Shown here one piece after another: positions 20,395 to 30,079 of a stretch of 64,000 bases of DNA. The translations under genes were made by a program, and so were the position numbers. Positions within the stretch are counted from its first letter, which is position 1. The number at the start of each line of letters is the position of its first letter. Under the pieces are notes generated by a model. It saw only the letters and a list, made by a program, of their open reading frames with translations, was not told where the DNA came from and made no database searches. This DNA is from Neolentinus lepideus HHB14362 ss-1 (Eukaryota; Basidiomycota; Agaricomycetes; Gloeophyllales; Gloeophyllaceae), in assembly GCA_001632425.1 (NCBI GenBank), contig KV425560.1:8884-72883 (forward strand). The letters run 5' to 3'.

Positions 20395-20760
20395 TGTTAC
20401 GAAGCGCATAGCAACCGGCATACTATTTACTTTTTCTCACTCTTATTGTCTCATCGTCACTATGGACATGTGTCTCGTAGGATATGCTCTCATGCTTATT
20501 GTTCTTTCTCTACTGCGCATTCCCAGGTCAATAGGGACGGGTATCTAGCTTACGTGTCTCGGCATCGGACACTAGTATATAAGACTTCTTGTACAGTAGC
20601 TATTACCTTAGCTTAACCTCCTTTGGTTATATGACTAGTTTCCTCTCAAAACCTCAACGGCCCTTGACTATTGAGTCTGGGTGAACAACGACATAAGTCT
20701 ATTGCTATATCAGCAAGACTTACCAACAAGAATAACTCTCTGAGGAGACTTTTCCTAACA
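20395..20760 (+). repeat. Gypsy 3' LTR (366 bp)
   Basis: It starts TGTTACGAAGCGC just after a purine-rich tract and ends TTTTCCTAACA (TG...CA). TATATAA at 20576-20582 and the predicted start AGCTTAACCT at 20610 mark the U3/R border. The adjoining DNA at 20761 is the outer part of the palindrome unit. The original target is seen in the other copy near 10690-10705 on the minus strand. Confidence 0.88.
20576..20619 (+). promoter_or_regulatory. LTR core promoter and transcript start
   Basis: The TATATAA box at 20576-20582 is followed at 28-34 bases by AGCTTAACCT (20610-20619). That ten-base string equals the complement of the primer site at 14255-14264, which fixes the likely first transcribed base near 20610 (14102 in the hidden 5' LTR). 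Confidence 0.6.
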
Positions 20761-21980
20761 CCCAGTAATGTTTTAAGTGTAATGTATTAATGCCCCGGGC
20801 TGCACCATACATTGGCTCAGAACCCGGGCTGGGTTTGAATTAGACTGCCCGGCACCCAGGCATCAAGATCTCAATCGGGTTTGGATGTCAAGTGTGGGAA
20901 AAAGGCTGCTGTATTGGTGATAATAGCCTAGGACCTTGGTTCTGGCCCAGAAAAGTGCAGGAAAATCGGAATAGATCAGAATATATTCCTGGACCCATTT
21001 GGGACCCCTCCAGTGCTGAAAATAGATTGATATATAAATAAAATGCTGCAAAATGGGATTCAGCTGCCCATATAAATTTGCAAAAAAATGGCGAAAAATG
21101 CGGGAAAAATCAGGGTAGCTCCTGGGACCTTATGGGGTGATATGACACCATTATATTATGTAATCACTTCACAATATTCATTCAGCTGCCCATATAAAAT
21201 CCACAAAATGCCAAAAAATGCAGAAAAAGGCAGGGTAGCTGTTAGGACCCATTGGGCCCAGATGCCATCATGATATTATGTAATCACCTACCTGATATGA
21301 ATAATATTTGATGTCATACACCTCTGGAGCCCATTTTTCAGCTTCTTTCCAATGGTGTGGTCCATTTCTCTATCTGGATGAGATTTGTTGTGGTTGTAGC
21401 ACCTCAACCATTAGAGCTATAGATATGGGACTTGTCCCATACATTTATATCAGCTACCAGCTATCTATTAGTATCAAAAACTACCAAAAACATTTTTTTC
21501 CTTGCACCACATTTAAAACACTTTTTTGTGTTTTCCCACACTAATACCCAACCCTGCAGTCTGCCTTTTTGGGAATGAGATCACCCCATATAGGGCTACA
21601 GGTTTACTTAAGACACTGAGAGACTCTGATGAGCAGGTGGCTAGATACTGCTTTTGGCTAGTACCCCCTCTGCAGCCTCTCCCCAGCTACTGTATTTGGT
21701 TCTGGTGGTCAATATCACTCCCCTCTAGTATTTACTAGTGTCTCAGAGTACACTGACCGAGTCTGGGACCATTTAGGCCATTATTCAGTGACCCAGTACT
21801 GATTGACCTCCAAATCATGCATTTATTGATACCCTACTACAGCCAGTATACCTACTGCACTGGAAACATGCCATAGTATAGGCTATAGTATGTCCATTTG
21901 ACCCTAGATCCTTTCCTAGTCACCCCAAGTGCTGCCCAGTACCACATTGTACTGCAAACAGGTTGTTCTGGTGCAAACTA

Positions 21981-23374
21981 CATCAGGAAAATGACTCTTG
22001 GTCTTAGCGATGGGATTTGGCTTAACCGGTGATACACCCTCTGTGTCTCCAGGCTCAGGAAATGCATTTTCACCACTTTTGCACCATTTCTCATGCTATG
22101 TGCGATAGCACTAGGGCTCCCGGTCTGGTCGCACAAGCAATATTCGAGTTTTTATTGATTTTTGCAGCTATTTCCTGCACTCCTCGACACTTTGATCTCA
22201 TTCAGCAGGTGCTCCACTGCATGATGTAAGCAAGCGCACCCATCTCAACAATAGTGGTGGTGCTGTGGTATCCTTCCAACAAGTGGCATAGTGCGGCAGT
22301 GTTGCACTGCTTCAGCTGCGGCCGGCAGTGTGGTCTCTATCAAGCTCAAGTTATTCTGAGGCTGTGCATGCATTGCGGGCACCTGTGCAGCCTCCACCTG
22401 GAGCAATAGCACTTTTTGATGTGATGCTGTGTGCTTTCCCATGCTTCTTTCGGTATGTGGTGGCCTGTGCATATGGACACTGTAGCTTATGGAGATTGTT
22501 CCCCCTGTCTGAGGTTTGAGACAGATCAGTTTCAGGAGTAGTTTCATTTTGTTAGCATATGGCTCTTGGTTCATTTGTTTACCCAGTAGAGTACTTTAGT
22601 TGGACCTCCTGTAGGCAGACAAAAAAGGCAACAGGCAACCCAGTCAGTCCTGCCTACACAATCTAGTGTTCCCATCTCATTCCTGTGTCTATCTCTGAGC
22701 TTCCTGCATCTTGCATCCTTCCTCCAATCTCTGTGTCACTACCTCTCTGCCTATGATAAGAGCGCTGTGTCGCTATCATCGCTATACATCGCTACAGCAC
22801 TACATTGCTATCTCGCCAACTGCTAATAGGGTGCTGTGTTGCTATTATCGCTATATGGTGCTATTGTCACCAACCCTTTGCCCGCTCTACACGTTCAACT
22901 TCTATAGCATGCTGTGTCGCACCTTGTGATTTTCTGCTTGTGTTCTATTTTTAGCCTACCATCGCTATTCCATCGCTACTCTTCTGCTTCCCACTTCACA
23001 TCGTGATTCACAGTATTTTGGTTTTTTTTTATACGTTGCATTTGTGGTCTGCAGTCTCGGCCCTATCCTTCCATTTACTCCCTCTGAACTATCTATTACC
23101 CTTTGACTCCCTGGACCTTGCAGCCATCTGACACCAAGGGTTTGGTGTTTGCTTTGTGGTTGTGTCTACCCTTTAGGTCTCATTTCCAGTGGGTTTCGTC
23201 ATGTGTTCGTGTTCATCACTGGTCTTAATGGTTCTTATTTTCATCTTACACCCGTCTTTTTGGTACTTAGAGCCCTTTTTAAGAAAAGCATAAGACATTT
23301 TAAGCCAAGTCCGGCACTTAAAGCTATAAAAAGCACTTTAAGATGCCATAAGATGGATTGCCATTTTCCTGATG
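21981..23374. mobile_element. MITE with TA duplication and 13-bp terminal inverted repeats
   Basis: It begins CATCAGGAAAATG and ends CATTTTCCTGATG, a perfect 13-bp inverted repeat, flanked by TA on both sides. The empty site is preserved in the other palindrome at 9441-9442 (CACTAGTAGCTC against CTA...TAGTAGCTC here). After removing the nested solo LTR and its duplication, the element is about 201 bp and non-coding. TA flanks point to Tc1/mariner-type mobilisation in trans. Confidence 0.75.
22030..23218 (+). mobile_element. Solo LTR of the TGATACACC family, nested in the MITE (1189 bp)
   Basis: It starts TGATACACCCTCTGTG and ends GTGTTCATCA; the flanks are CCGG (22026-22029) and CTGG (23219-23222), a 4-bp duplication with one CpG C-to-T change. 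It is the same family and orientation as 3218-4335. The internal region has been lost by LTR-LTR recombination or was never kept. No coding domain is seen. Confidence 0.72.
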
Positions 23375-23449
23375 TAGTAGCTCATGTCATTTGTCCAAAC
23401 AGTCTGAAAATGATCTGAGAATGTCAGAGATGCTGTTTGCTGGTGCAAT

Positions 23450-24448
23450 GTCCTTAGCAGTGTTCTCTTCTTAGGTGTTCCCTCTAAGAATAAGTGATCT
23501 AAGCATAGACATGAATGTTGTCTGTAGCATGACAACAAAGGCTCAAGCTTAGCATGTCTACGACAATGCAAAGATCATGATATTTGCCTGTAGCATGACA
23601 ACAAAGGCTACAGGGTACAATGAGCAAACAGAATACAAAATGGATATATGCGCGGGTCTCACCTCAAGCTTAGCACGTCTACGACAATGCAAAGATGAGG
23701 TGGGCATACGAGACCCGCATTGTACTTGTACGATATGAAAGATGGTACTACAGTCAGGTACAGTACGATGGATCTTTGAAAGTCTATCAAGAGTATATTT
23801 GCTAAATTTGATGAATAATAAGCAAGTGGATATGGTGTGGCAGAGCACATGAAAAAACAGTCCAATCAAATTTGACATATCAAAAAGGAATGTGGGTCAA
23901 TAGCGAAAGAGTCCATACAGGTTTGAATTTCCAACATTCCCTTCCTTTTGAGGTGGACCTTTTGATTAGCATTTGGTTTGTTGTATGCATGTTCACATAT
24001 CACTGTGCATTGACTATTTATTTCCTGCAATGCAAACTAATCCATCTCAAGCTGCACAAATACTACAAACTGGTCTTGATGCAATCAGGTGCTGAAGGCT
24101 TCCCTTTGACAAAATAGTTTACTGCAGACATTGCACAGATAAATACACCACATACATAGGCCTCCACAATCACTGTTGCTGTTGTTTTTTGAGAGGCCAT
24201 GTGGTAAATGTGACAATTGACAATTTGTACAGCATCACACAACCAGGCACATAGCACTGGGGTCTTGCACTGGATGGGGACACATTGCCTTCTCTGGTAT
24301 GTAGCATGACCATAAGCGAGAAGAGTGCTAACTCTCCAGGAAGAAATGTAATTTTATGCAGACCATGATAAAGAGCCATTAATATTATGGATTTAACATG
24401 GTACTGTGGGACTCTACTGATTTGTAATACCCACTAAAACTCCCTGGT
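23450..24448. other. Gene-poor stretch with direct repeats and a stem-loop
   Basis: No gene is recognised. AGCATGACAACAAAGGCT occurs near 23526 and 23592, and CAAGCTTAGCAYGTCTACGA occurs near 23544 and 23665. A stem-loop at 23652-23718 pairs GCGGGTCTC with GAGACCCGC and ACCTCA with TGAGGT around the second of these copies. It looks like decayed repeat sequence. Confidence 0.5.
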
Positions 24449-24545
24449 GGTTCCTGTGGGATTTGAACCCACAGCCTGTGAATGAAGGCTGGTGTCTGCC
24501 AAAACAGACCCAGGGATGGACTGGCACATCCACTCCACCACTGTA
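24449..24545 (-). other. tRNA-derived (SINE-like) sequence
   Basis: On the minus strand there is a box-A-like TGGTGGAGTGGATGTGCC and, about 65 bases later, a full box B and T-arm: GTGGG, TTCAAAT, CCCAC. The bases after the T-arm do not pair with any 5' acceptor sequence and no cloverleaf closes. So it is a tRNA relic or the head of a SINE rather than a tRNA gene. Confidence 0.4.
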
Positions 24546-25314
24546 CTTCAATTGCTGTTGTTCTACAAAGCTATCAACTATTTGTGTGCAAACTGATAAT
24601 CTCAAGCTGTATGGACAGACTTGCCTTGCCACATTCCAGGCATTGACTATTTATTTGCAAACTAATGTATCATGAGCTGCACAGATGCAGACTGACCTTC
24701 TCATTCAGGTTATCTGACCATCAGCTAATTTATTTCTCTTACTCTACCACCGTAATCTCTACATGTGTTCCAGAATGGAAGAAGAGGAAAGCAGAAGCAG
24801 ATGGTGAGCACAATAATGGTGAACTATACTATGAGCAGGGCATATTGAAGACCGAGAGTGTGTAATGCAGGTTCAGAAGAATATGGGAGAAGCATCTGGA
24901 AGATACCAACTTGCATCTCCTGCATAACAAAGCAGGTGAGGCATAAAGCCAGTGGACTAAGTACAGTCAAGATCAGCCTTCCATACTGAGCTACTAATAC
25001 AAGTATTCAGAGAGGAAATCAGAGACCATAATCAGGAGCCTAGGACCATATGAGTACATACACACAAAGATAGAAATAAAAGTCTTAAAAGTATTTGGTC
25101 ATACCAGGCAAGCTCCTAACCCAAGCATGAGAATCAGACAAGTATGAGAAAAACTAAGCTGGAATAAAAGAACTCAGTGTAGTTTGGCATTAATATGAAT
25201 TAGTAGTATATAATAGATTCAGGTCATCTAGATGCAATCCATTCCATAGGACATCCGTGACAAATGCTCCTGAGCCTGGTTCAGTGTAAATAGATGGCCA
25301 CATGAGCGAAGCAG
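24546..25314. other. Non-coding boundary between repeats and genes
   Basis: I see no gene or recognised repeat. The first gene of the gene-rich part ends at 25315, so this stretch marks the edge of the repeat island. Confidence 0.5.
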
Positions 25315-26127
25315 TCAAAGTCGGAATCTCAAGTATGCCATCAAAAGGGCTGAACAGCCAGTGACTGGGAATCCTCAGGTTAGTAGCAGCAACACATCTA
25401 GCTTGCAGTGAACCTACCAAATCCAACAAGGTATTGTAGTGTTGTGGCCTAAACCACAGGCTTGAGAAATTTGTGGAAGTGAGAATTACAGACAACGGGA
25501 CTTGCCTTGGATGCCTGGATTGCTGTCCGAAGATTCGCTATCTCTTGTTCAATCCGAGTATCGACCTCCTTTATTTTCAGCTCCTGCCCACTGCTCTCTT
25601 CTCGCATGCGGCCCTTCTCTAGGTTCAGGTCTAGGCGCACGCCGCCTTGTGTCCGTGTAATCTCCTCGCGGAGCCGTTGCTTGAGCTTCTCGATATCATT
25701 GACAAGCCTGTCGTTCTCGGCTTTCAACATCGCGAGATCATTCTTCTCCATAAGCTGGAGCTCGGACTTGAGCTGCGCAAAGTCTACTTGCTGTGTATAC
25801 TGGTGCTGTAGACGGCCGGCAGGAAACTCTCGGTACCTGGCAGAAAGGGCGATATCCGGAGGTTAGGTCACGTACTTTCTCCTGGTCCGCCTTCGTCACC
25901 ATATTGCTCGTCATATTACGGATACTTTCATCGATGACCTCCGCCATGGCCGACATGATCCCTTCCGCCTGCGCGCGGTTCAGGCCCTCGCGCTCCAGGC
26001 GCTGGACGAAGTGGTGGGTGTCGAAGTGGAAGTCGGATCGAGGCGCAGAAGAGTGAAAACTGCATAACCTGTGCCATGCTGGAAAAAGCGGCGAGCGATG
26101 CAAGGAAGCGAGTGTCCTAGTGTTCAT
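25315..26127 (-). CDS. FMP32: Mitochondrial coiled-coil membrane protein, FMP32/MCUR1 (CCDC90, DUF1640) family
   Basis: The start at 26127 gives a mitochondrial-type leader (MNTRTLASLHRSPLFPAWHR). The family core follows: FDTHHFVQRLEREGLNRAQA, then a long coiled coil including VDFAQLKSELQLMEKNDLA and RLDLNLEKGRMREE, and a C-terminal membrane helix (LQYLVGFVTGCSALLMAYL) ending RFRL. The last two exons need a GC-AG intron (25449-25505, donor GCAAGT) and a normal one of about 53 nt; the first intron is 49 nt (GTACGT...CGAGAG). Family members sit in the inner membrane; roles in cytochrome oxidase assembly, proline use and calcium-uniporter regulation have been proposed. Divergent from MAK16, 164 bp between start codons. 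Homology is strong; the splice choice for the C-terminus is inferred from the restored helix. Confidence 0.82.
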
Positions 26128-26291
26128 GTTGAAGCAGAAAGTGGTGGGAGATGGTAGTAGTGAACGCGGTGAAGCAGCCATGCGGTATCGACCACGTGGC
26201 TGAGATATTTCCCTTTCGGGTTAAGTGAACGCTACTTAGTTTTCTAACTTCCCCGCTCTTCCCTTCCACAACTGCTTTCGCGCCCTTCACG
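26128..26291. promoter_or_regulatory. Shared intergenic promoter FMP32/MAK16
   Basis: 164 bp between divergent start codons must hold both promoters. A CTTTCGGGTTAAG stretch near 26212 and pyrimidine runs before the MAK16 ATG are visible; there is no obvious TATA box. Confidence 0.45.
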
Positions 26292-27591
26292 ATGCAGAGC
26301 GACGACGTTATCTGGTCAGTTATCAACCAGCAGTTTTGCTCCTACAAAGTCAAGTGCGTTGGACGTCTCCGCACTACATTTGGTTCGCTCACATCCAATC
26401 ACTGCCAGAACGCAGACACAGAACTTCTGCAGAAATGAGTACAATGTTTCCGGTCTATGCAATCGACAGTCATGCCCACTAGCCAACTCGCGATATGCGA
26501 CAGTGCGGGAGACGGAGGGTAAGTCGTACCGCTGAGACCATACCTCCCAAAAGCTCACCAATCACGTCCTCACAGGTGTCCTATACCTCTATGTCAAAAC
26601 AATCGAGCGTGCGCATAGTCCAGCTCACATGTGGGAGAAGATTAAACTGTCAAATAACTACATGAAGGCCTTGCAACAGGTGCGTTCACCAAACTCGTAG
26701 CCTCGTACAGTCGATTGACAATGGCGCGGCTAGATTGACCAGGAACTAGTATACTGGCCTAATTTCACGGTCCACAAATGCAAACAACGAGTCACGAAGA
26801 TTACTCAGTATCTACTCAAGATGCGACGGCTGCGACTACGCCAACAGTGCGTCCGCTTTCCATTTCAGCCAGCTTCTTTCTCAGTTGTCACTCAAACTTT
26901 GTTCCAGACCTAAACTGGTCGGCGTCAAGAAGAAGCTCGATCGCCGCGACGCGGTGCGCGAACGCAAAGCCCTCTCCGCGGCGCACCTCGAAGCTTCGAT
27001 CGAGAAAGAGCTATTAGAGCGTCTAAAATCAAAGGCGTACGGTGACGCGCCCCTAAACGTGAACGAGAGTGTGTGGCAAGCCGTCTTGGATAGAGAGCGG
27101 AAAGCCGATAAGGGGCTAAGTCAGGGAGAGGAGCTTGAGATGGAGGATGACGAGACGGACGAGGAGTTGGAAGAAGAGTTGGAGGAGGAGGGGTGGGGAG
27201 AAAGGGAATATGTAAGTGATTTGAGTGAGGATGAGGAGGACGATATGAGTGATATGGAAGAGATGGCGAGTACTGCGCAATCTGCTGGGAGACGAGCGAC
27301 TGACTGCCCGGATGCAGGGTGATGGTTCGGATGAGCAAAGTGACGAGGAGGGGAGCGATGAGAATGTTGACGATGAGCCAAAACCGTCTCTTGGAAAGCG
27401 GAAAGCGAAGTCAATACCACCGAAAAGGCAGACGGGCAAGAAGCCCAAACGTAAGTCAACGACATCGTTCCGCAACTAAAACCATTCACTGATTATATTA
27501 CACATATGCAGGTGGTCCAAGGGTCGAGGTAGAATACGAGCAAGATCTCGAAACGGTACCACTTACCAAACAAATGCTGGACAGCTGGTAG
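26292..27591 (+). CDS. MAK16: MAK16, 60S ribosome biogenesis factor
   Basis: The protein begins [21 protein letters not shown], then across introns [20 protein letters not shown] (the conserved Cys cluster), [61 protein letters not shown], and [20 protein letters not shown], and ends with an acidic region, a basic patch and [16 protein letters not shown]. These are the landmarks of Mak16, a nucleolar protein in pre-60S particles. Introns are about 45-70 nt. The acidic region needs a frame change near 27205-27320: either a 49-nt intron with donor GTAAGT at 27211 is removed, or there is an indel, because the more Mak16-like acidic frame runs into a TGA at 27320. Identity is certain; that one junction is not. 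Confidence 0.9.
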
Positions 27592-27796
27592 CGATTATGT
27601 TCCGTCTGCACCTTTCCACTATCCGTATATCACGTTCAGTCCGGCATCTAACATTTATTAATCAATCCTAAAGGCAAGATCCTGCGAGACAGATATACAT
27701 TCCAGTATGTGCAAGAAATTAAAAGACCCATAAATTATATAGCCAGGCAAGAGGTGGGAGGGCGCCACGTAACAAATACAGAAGGTAGCCATTCGA

Positions 27797-28875
27797 CTAG
27801 TCGCTCTTTGTGCGGATCTTTTGCCTGCGAAGTTCGATATCCTTGCGTGTCATCCGTGTGCCCAGGATAACGTCCCAGTGCGTGAAGAAGGGCTGGGAGA
27901 AGTTTGATTTTATGCCGACCACCTGCGGACGGTGTTGTATTCAGCTTTGAGATGAGCGGATAGGGATAGTTACATACCTGATGGTGGATGTCATGATAGT
28001 CGGCGTTATTCGAGGACATCCACTGCAGTGGGTCGAAAGGCAGCCGGTATCCGCAGTGGTCGTCAACAGTCTTGATCGTCGAGATGGCAAAGAGCAAAGT
28101 TGCCTCGCGGAGTGTCAGGCAAGCCAACGCCTCTGCTACACCCGCGCCCATCGAGTCGAGCACAAAGCCCTCTACGGGATGGTTGTAGAGCGCACCGAAG
28201 GCATAGGGGACATATAGCCGGTGATGGACGGAGTGGAAGTGCTTGTACATCCACTTGTTGACGTGCATGGCGCGGTGCCAGAAGTATTGCCATGTATCGA
28301 TAATGGACCTGGTCTCCGGATGAGAAACGTAGGCAACTCGAGAAAGAGGGAAACACGCACATGGCGAATATGAGCTTTGCAGTCGGGATACCCCACCAAT
28401 ACGCATAGTACACCAGATCACCTCCTCTCGTCGCCAACAGCCGCTCACCCGGTCCCTCACCCATACCTGCTGTCACCCACCATGACATCTTGCCGGCCAG
28501 GACTCTCATATTTCCGGCATGGTCCACGCCCGCTCCCGAGACGGTCGGGTCCATCCAAAACACTCCCAAGATAGTCTGGATAACTTGCTGTAACAAGACG
28601 GCCTTGACGACGTCCCAGCGGACGACGAGATTGCGGGTCTTGACCTCGGCGGACTCGTGGATGCGGTACTTGTCGAGCCACTTCCAGTCGGACATGTCGA
28701 GAACATGGAAGACGAAGGAGGCAGCCCAGTAGGCGATGATCGGCGCAGCGAGAGAAACGGCATGGTCTGGGACGCCCGGAACGAGCTCAGGTTTGGGCGA
28801 GTAGTAGAATGGGAACCGGTCCGTCGGGAGGGAGAAGGACGGCGACGGGGATGGAATGGGGAGAGAGGTGTTCAT
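27797..28875 (-). CDS. SUR2: Sphingolipid C4-hydroxylase (SUR2 type)
   Basis: A fatty-acid-hydroxylase superfamily protein of about 320 residues. It has N-terminal hydrophobic helices (AAPIIAYWAASFVFHVLDM), then the diiron histidine boxes HRAMH, HSVHH and HDIHH, with the family signatures WQYFWHRAMHVNK, HHRLYVPYAFGALYNHPVEG and TVDDHCGYRLPFDPLQW. It ends KSNFSQPFFTHWD...TRMTRKDIELRR and a basic tail. Sur2 converts dihydrosphingosine to phytosphingosine in the ER. Two introns: one after LIFA (GTGCGT...CCAG, splitting the next Met codon) and one after HDIHHQ (GTATGT...CGCAG). The start gives MNTSLPIPSPS; no better upstream ATG is in frame with support. Complete and apparently functional. Confidence 0.93.
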
Positions 28876-28976
28876 GGCGTAGGCCTCAGGACCGTGGCAG
28901 ACGATGGAGCCACATTTATGGCGAGCATTTATGGCGCCACGCAAGGGCAGATCTCGGCGCAATCCAGTCTGTGGCA

Positions 28977-29051
28977 TTTATGTTCCAGTGTTCCAGTGTC
29001 GTTTATGTTCCAGTGTTCCAGTATCATTTATGTTCCAGTGTTCCAGCGTCA
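28977..29051 (+). repeat. 25-bp minisatellite, three copies
   Basis: Unit TTTATGTTCCAGTGTTCCAG plus five varying bases (TGTCG, TATCA, CGTCA) repeats three times, with a fourth start TTTACG. It lies between the SUR2 start (28875) and the guanylate kinase stop (29098), that is in the SUR2 promoter region. Confidence 0.85.
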
Positions 29052-29097
29052 TTTACGTTCTCTACCAAGTCCGAACCAAGTCCCGTGTAATATTTAC

Positions 29098-29813
29098 TCA
29101 GTCATCCAACAGAGGCAGCGCGTCTCCCTCAATCTTCTCTCCCAAAGCCAGCTGTTTGAATACCCCGTACGCCCGCTCGAGGTCGTCATTTACAATTACA
29201 ACATCGTGTGAGCCAGGCTGCTTTGCATACTCGATCTCCTTCAAAGCCGTGGCCAGTCTCTTTTGCACAGAAGCCTCGGTCTCTGTGCCTCGTCCCTGCA
29301 GTCTTTTCCGCAGCGCCGTGAGAGAGGGCGGGCTAATGAAAGCGTAGACAGGATTCAAAGCCGTGTTTTTAATTTGGCGTACGCCCTGTAGGCTCGGGTC
29401 ATGCTTATCGTTCATCTGCAAGCACAGTAAACACACTTGGGCCTCTATGTCTAATATACACCGCCGCCCAGACTCGCCAACCTCTCGGACCGTCATGAAA
29501 CTCGTCCCGTAGTAGTTGCCAGAGAACTGCGCGTGCTCTATAAACGCGCCCTCTTCAATGAGCTGCTTGAACCTGTCCGAAGACACAAAGTAGTAGTGTT
29601 TGCCCTCGACTTCGCCAGGACGTGGGGCCCGAGTGGTATCTGTATCAGGGCGCATCAGCTGCAGGCACGGACAGACAGGATCGAAATAGCACTACGGGAG
29701 ACACTGAACCCGAACTTGTCCGGGTATTCTGCAAACAGCCGTGTAAGAAGGGTGCTCTTCCCAACGCCCGACGGGCCAGACAGGACAAGTGGGCGCAGAA
29801 AGTCGGGAAGCAT
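29098..29813 (-). CDS. GUK1: Guanylate kinase
   Basis: The start [20 protein letters not shown] carries the P-loop; the next exon has [19 protein letters not shown] (GMP-binding) and [15 protein letters not shown], then [20 protein letters not shown] and [20 protein letters not shown], and the C-terminal helix region ending LPLLDD. It phosphorylates GMP to GDP in the cytosol. Two introns: after FSVS (GTAGTGC...TACAG) and after DIEAQ (GTGTGT...CTACAG). Length, about 200 residues, is normal. It is divergent from the YANK-type kinase (266 bp between starts) and in the same direction as SUR2. Confidence 0.93.
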
Positions 29814-30079
29814 GCTGGACTAAAGAAGGTAGAGGTAGAGTTCTGTCACACAATAATATATTCTTAGTATGTGACAGGTCACAAGGGCGCTCGCGAGCCT
29901 TGACGACCTTCTTCTGCTTCATCCTCCTCCCAAGTATTCCCCAGTGCGACCCCTGCGCTTTCGTCCTCTGCCACCGCTTCCTATTCTCCCGCTTTGCTTT
30001 CGTATTTAATCTTCTTTATTGCCGCCCTGGCGTCGATTACGGCCTACTCTACTCCGACTACGATTTTTAACGAACTGTC
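29814..30079. promoter_or_regulatory. Shared intergenic region GUK1/YANK kinase
   Basis: 266 bp between divergent start codons, with long pyrimidine runs on the + strand (29930-30030). No TATA box stands out. Confidence 0.4.

Larger units (their letters stand above)
14158..20760 (+). mobile_element. Ty3/gypsy chromovirus, Tf1/sushi type
   Basis: Layout: 5' LTR end, self-complementary primer site, gag, pol (protease, RT, RNase H, integrase with C-terminal chromodomain), an extra zinc-knuckle ORF, a purine tract (AGGGGAGAG near 20382-20390), and the 3' LTR. The last 95 bases of both LTRs (14158-14252, 20666-20760) appear identical, so insertion is fairly recent. The coding regions carry only nonsense mutations, nearly all TGA. 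It sits at the outer edge of the palindrome-unit copy at 20761. The left flank is in the gap. Confidence 0.9.
20761..23449. repeat. Second copy of the palindrome unit (one arm, loop, truncated other arm)
   Basis: 20761-21968 matches the outer extension plus the left arm of the 8398-10526 palindrome at clearly lower identity, including a diverged version of the 68-codon frame (21308 on). The loop follows, interrupted at 21981-23374 by a MITE, and resumes at 23375 (TAGTAGCTCATGTC...). Only about 25 bases of the opposite arm remain (to about 23449). So the loop was part of the ancestral unit and the palindrome was probably complete before truncation. Confidence 0.75.

Noticed and set aside
24449..24545. 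Functional tRNA gene
   Set aside because: The T-arm is perfect, but no acceptor stem or anticodon arm of normal size can be formed.
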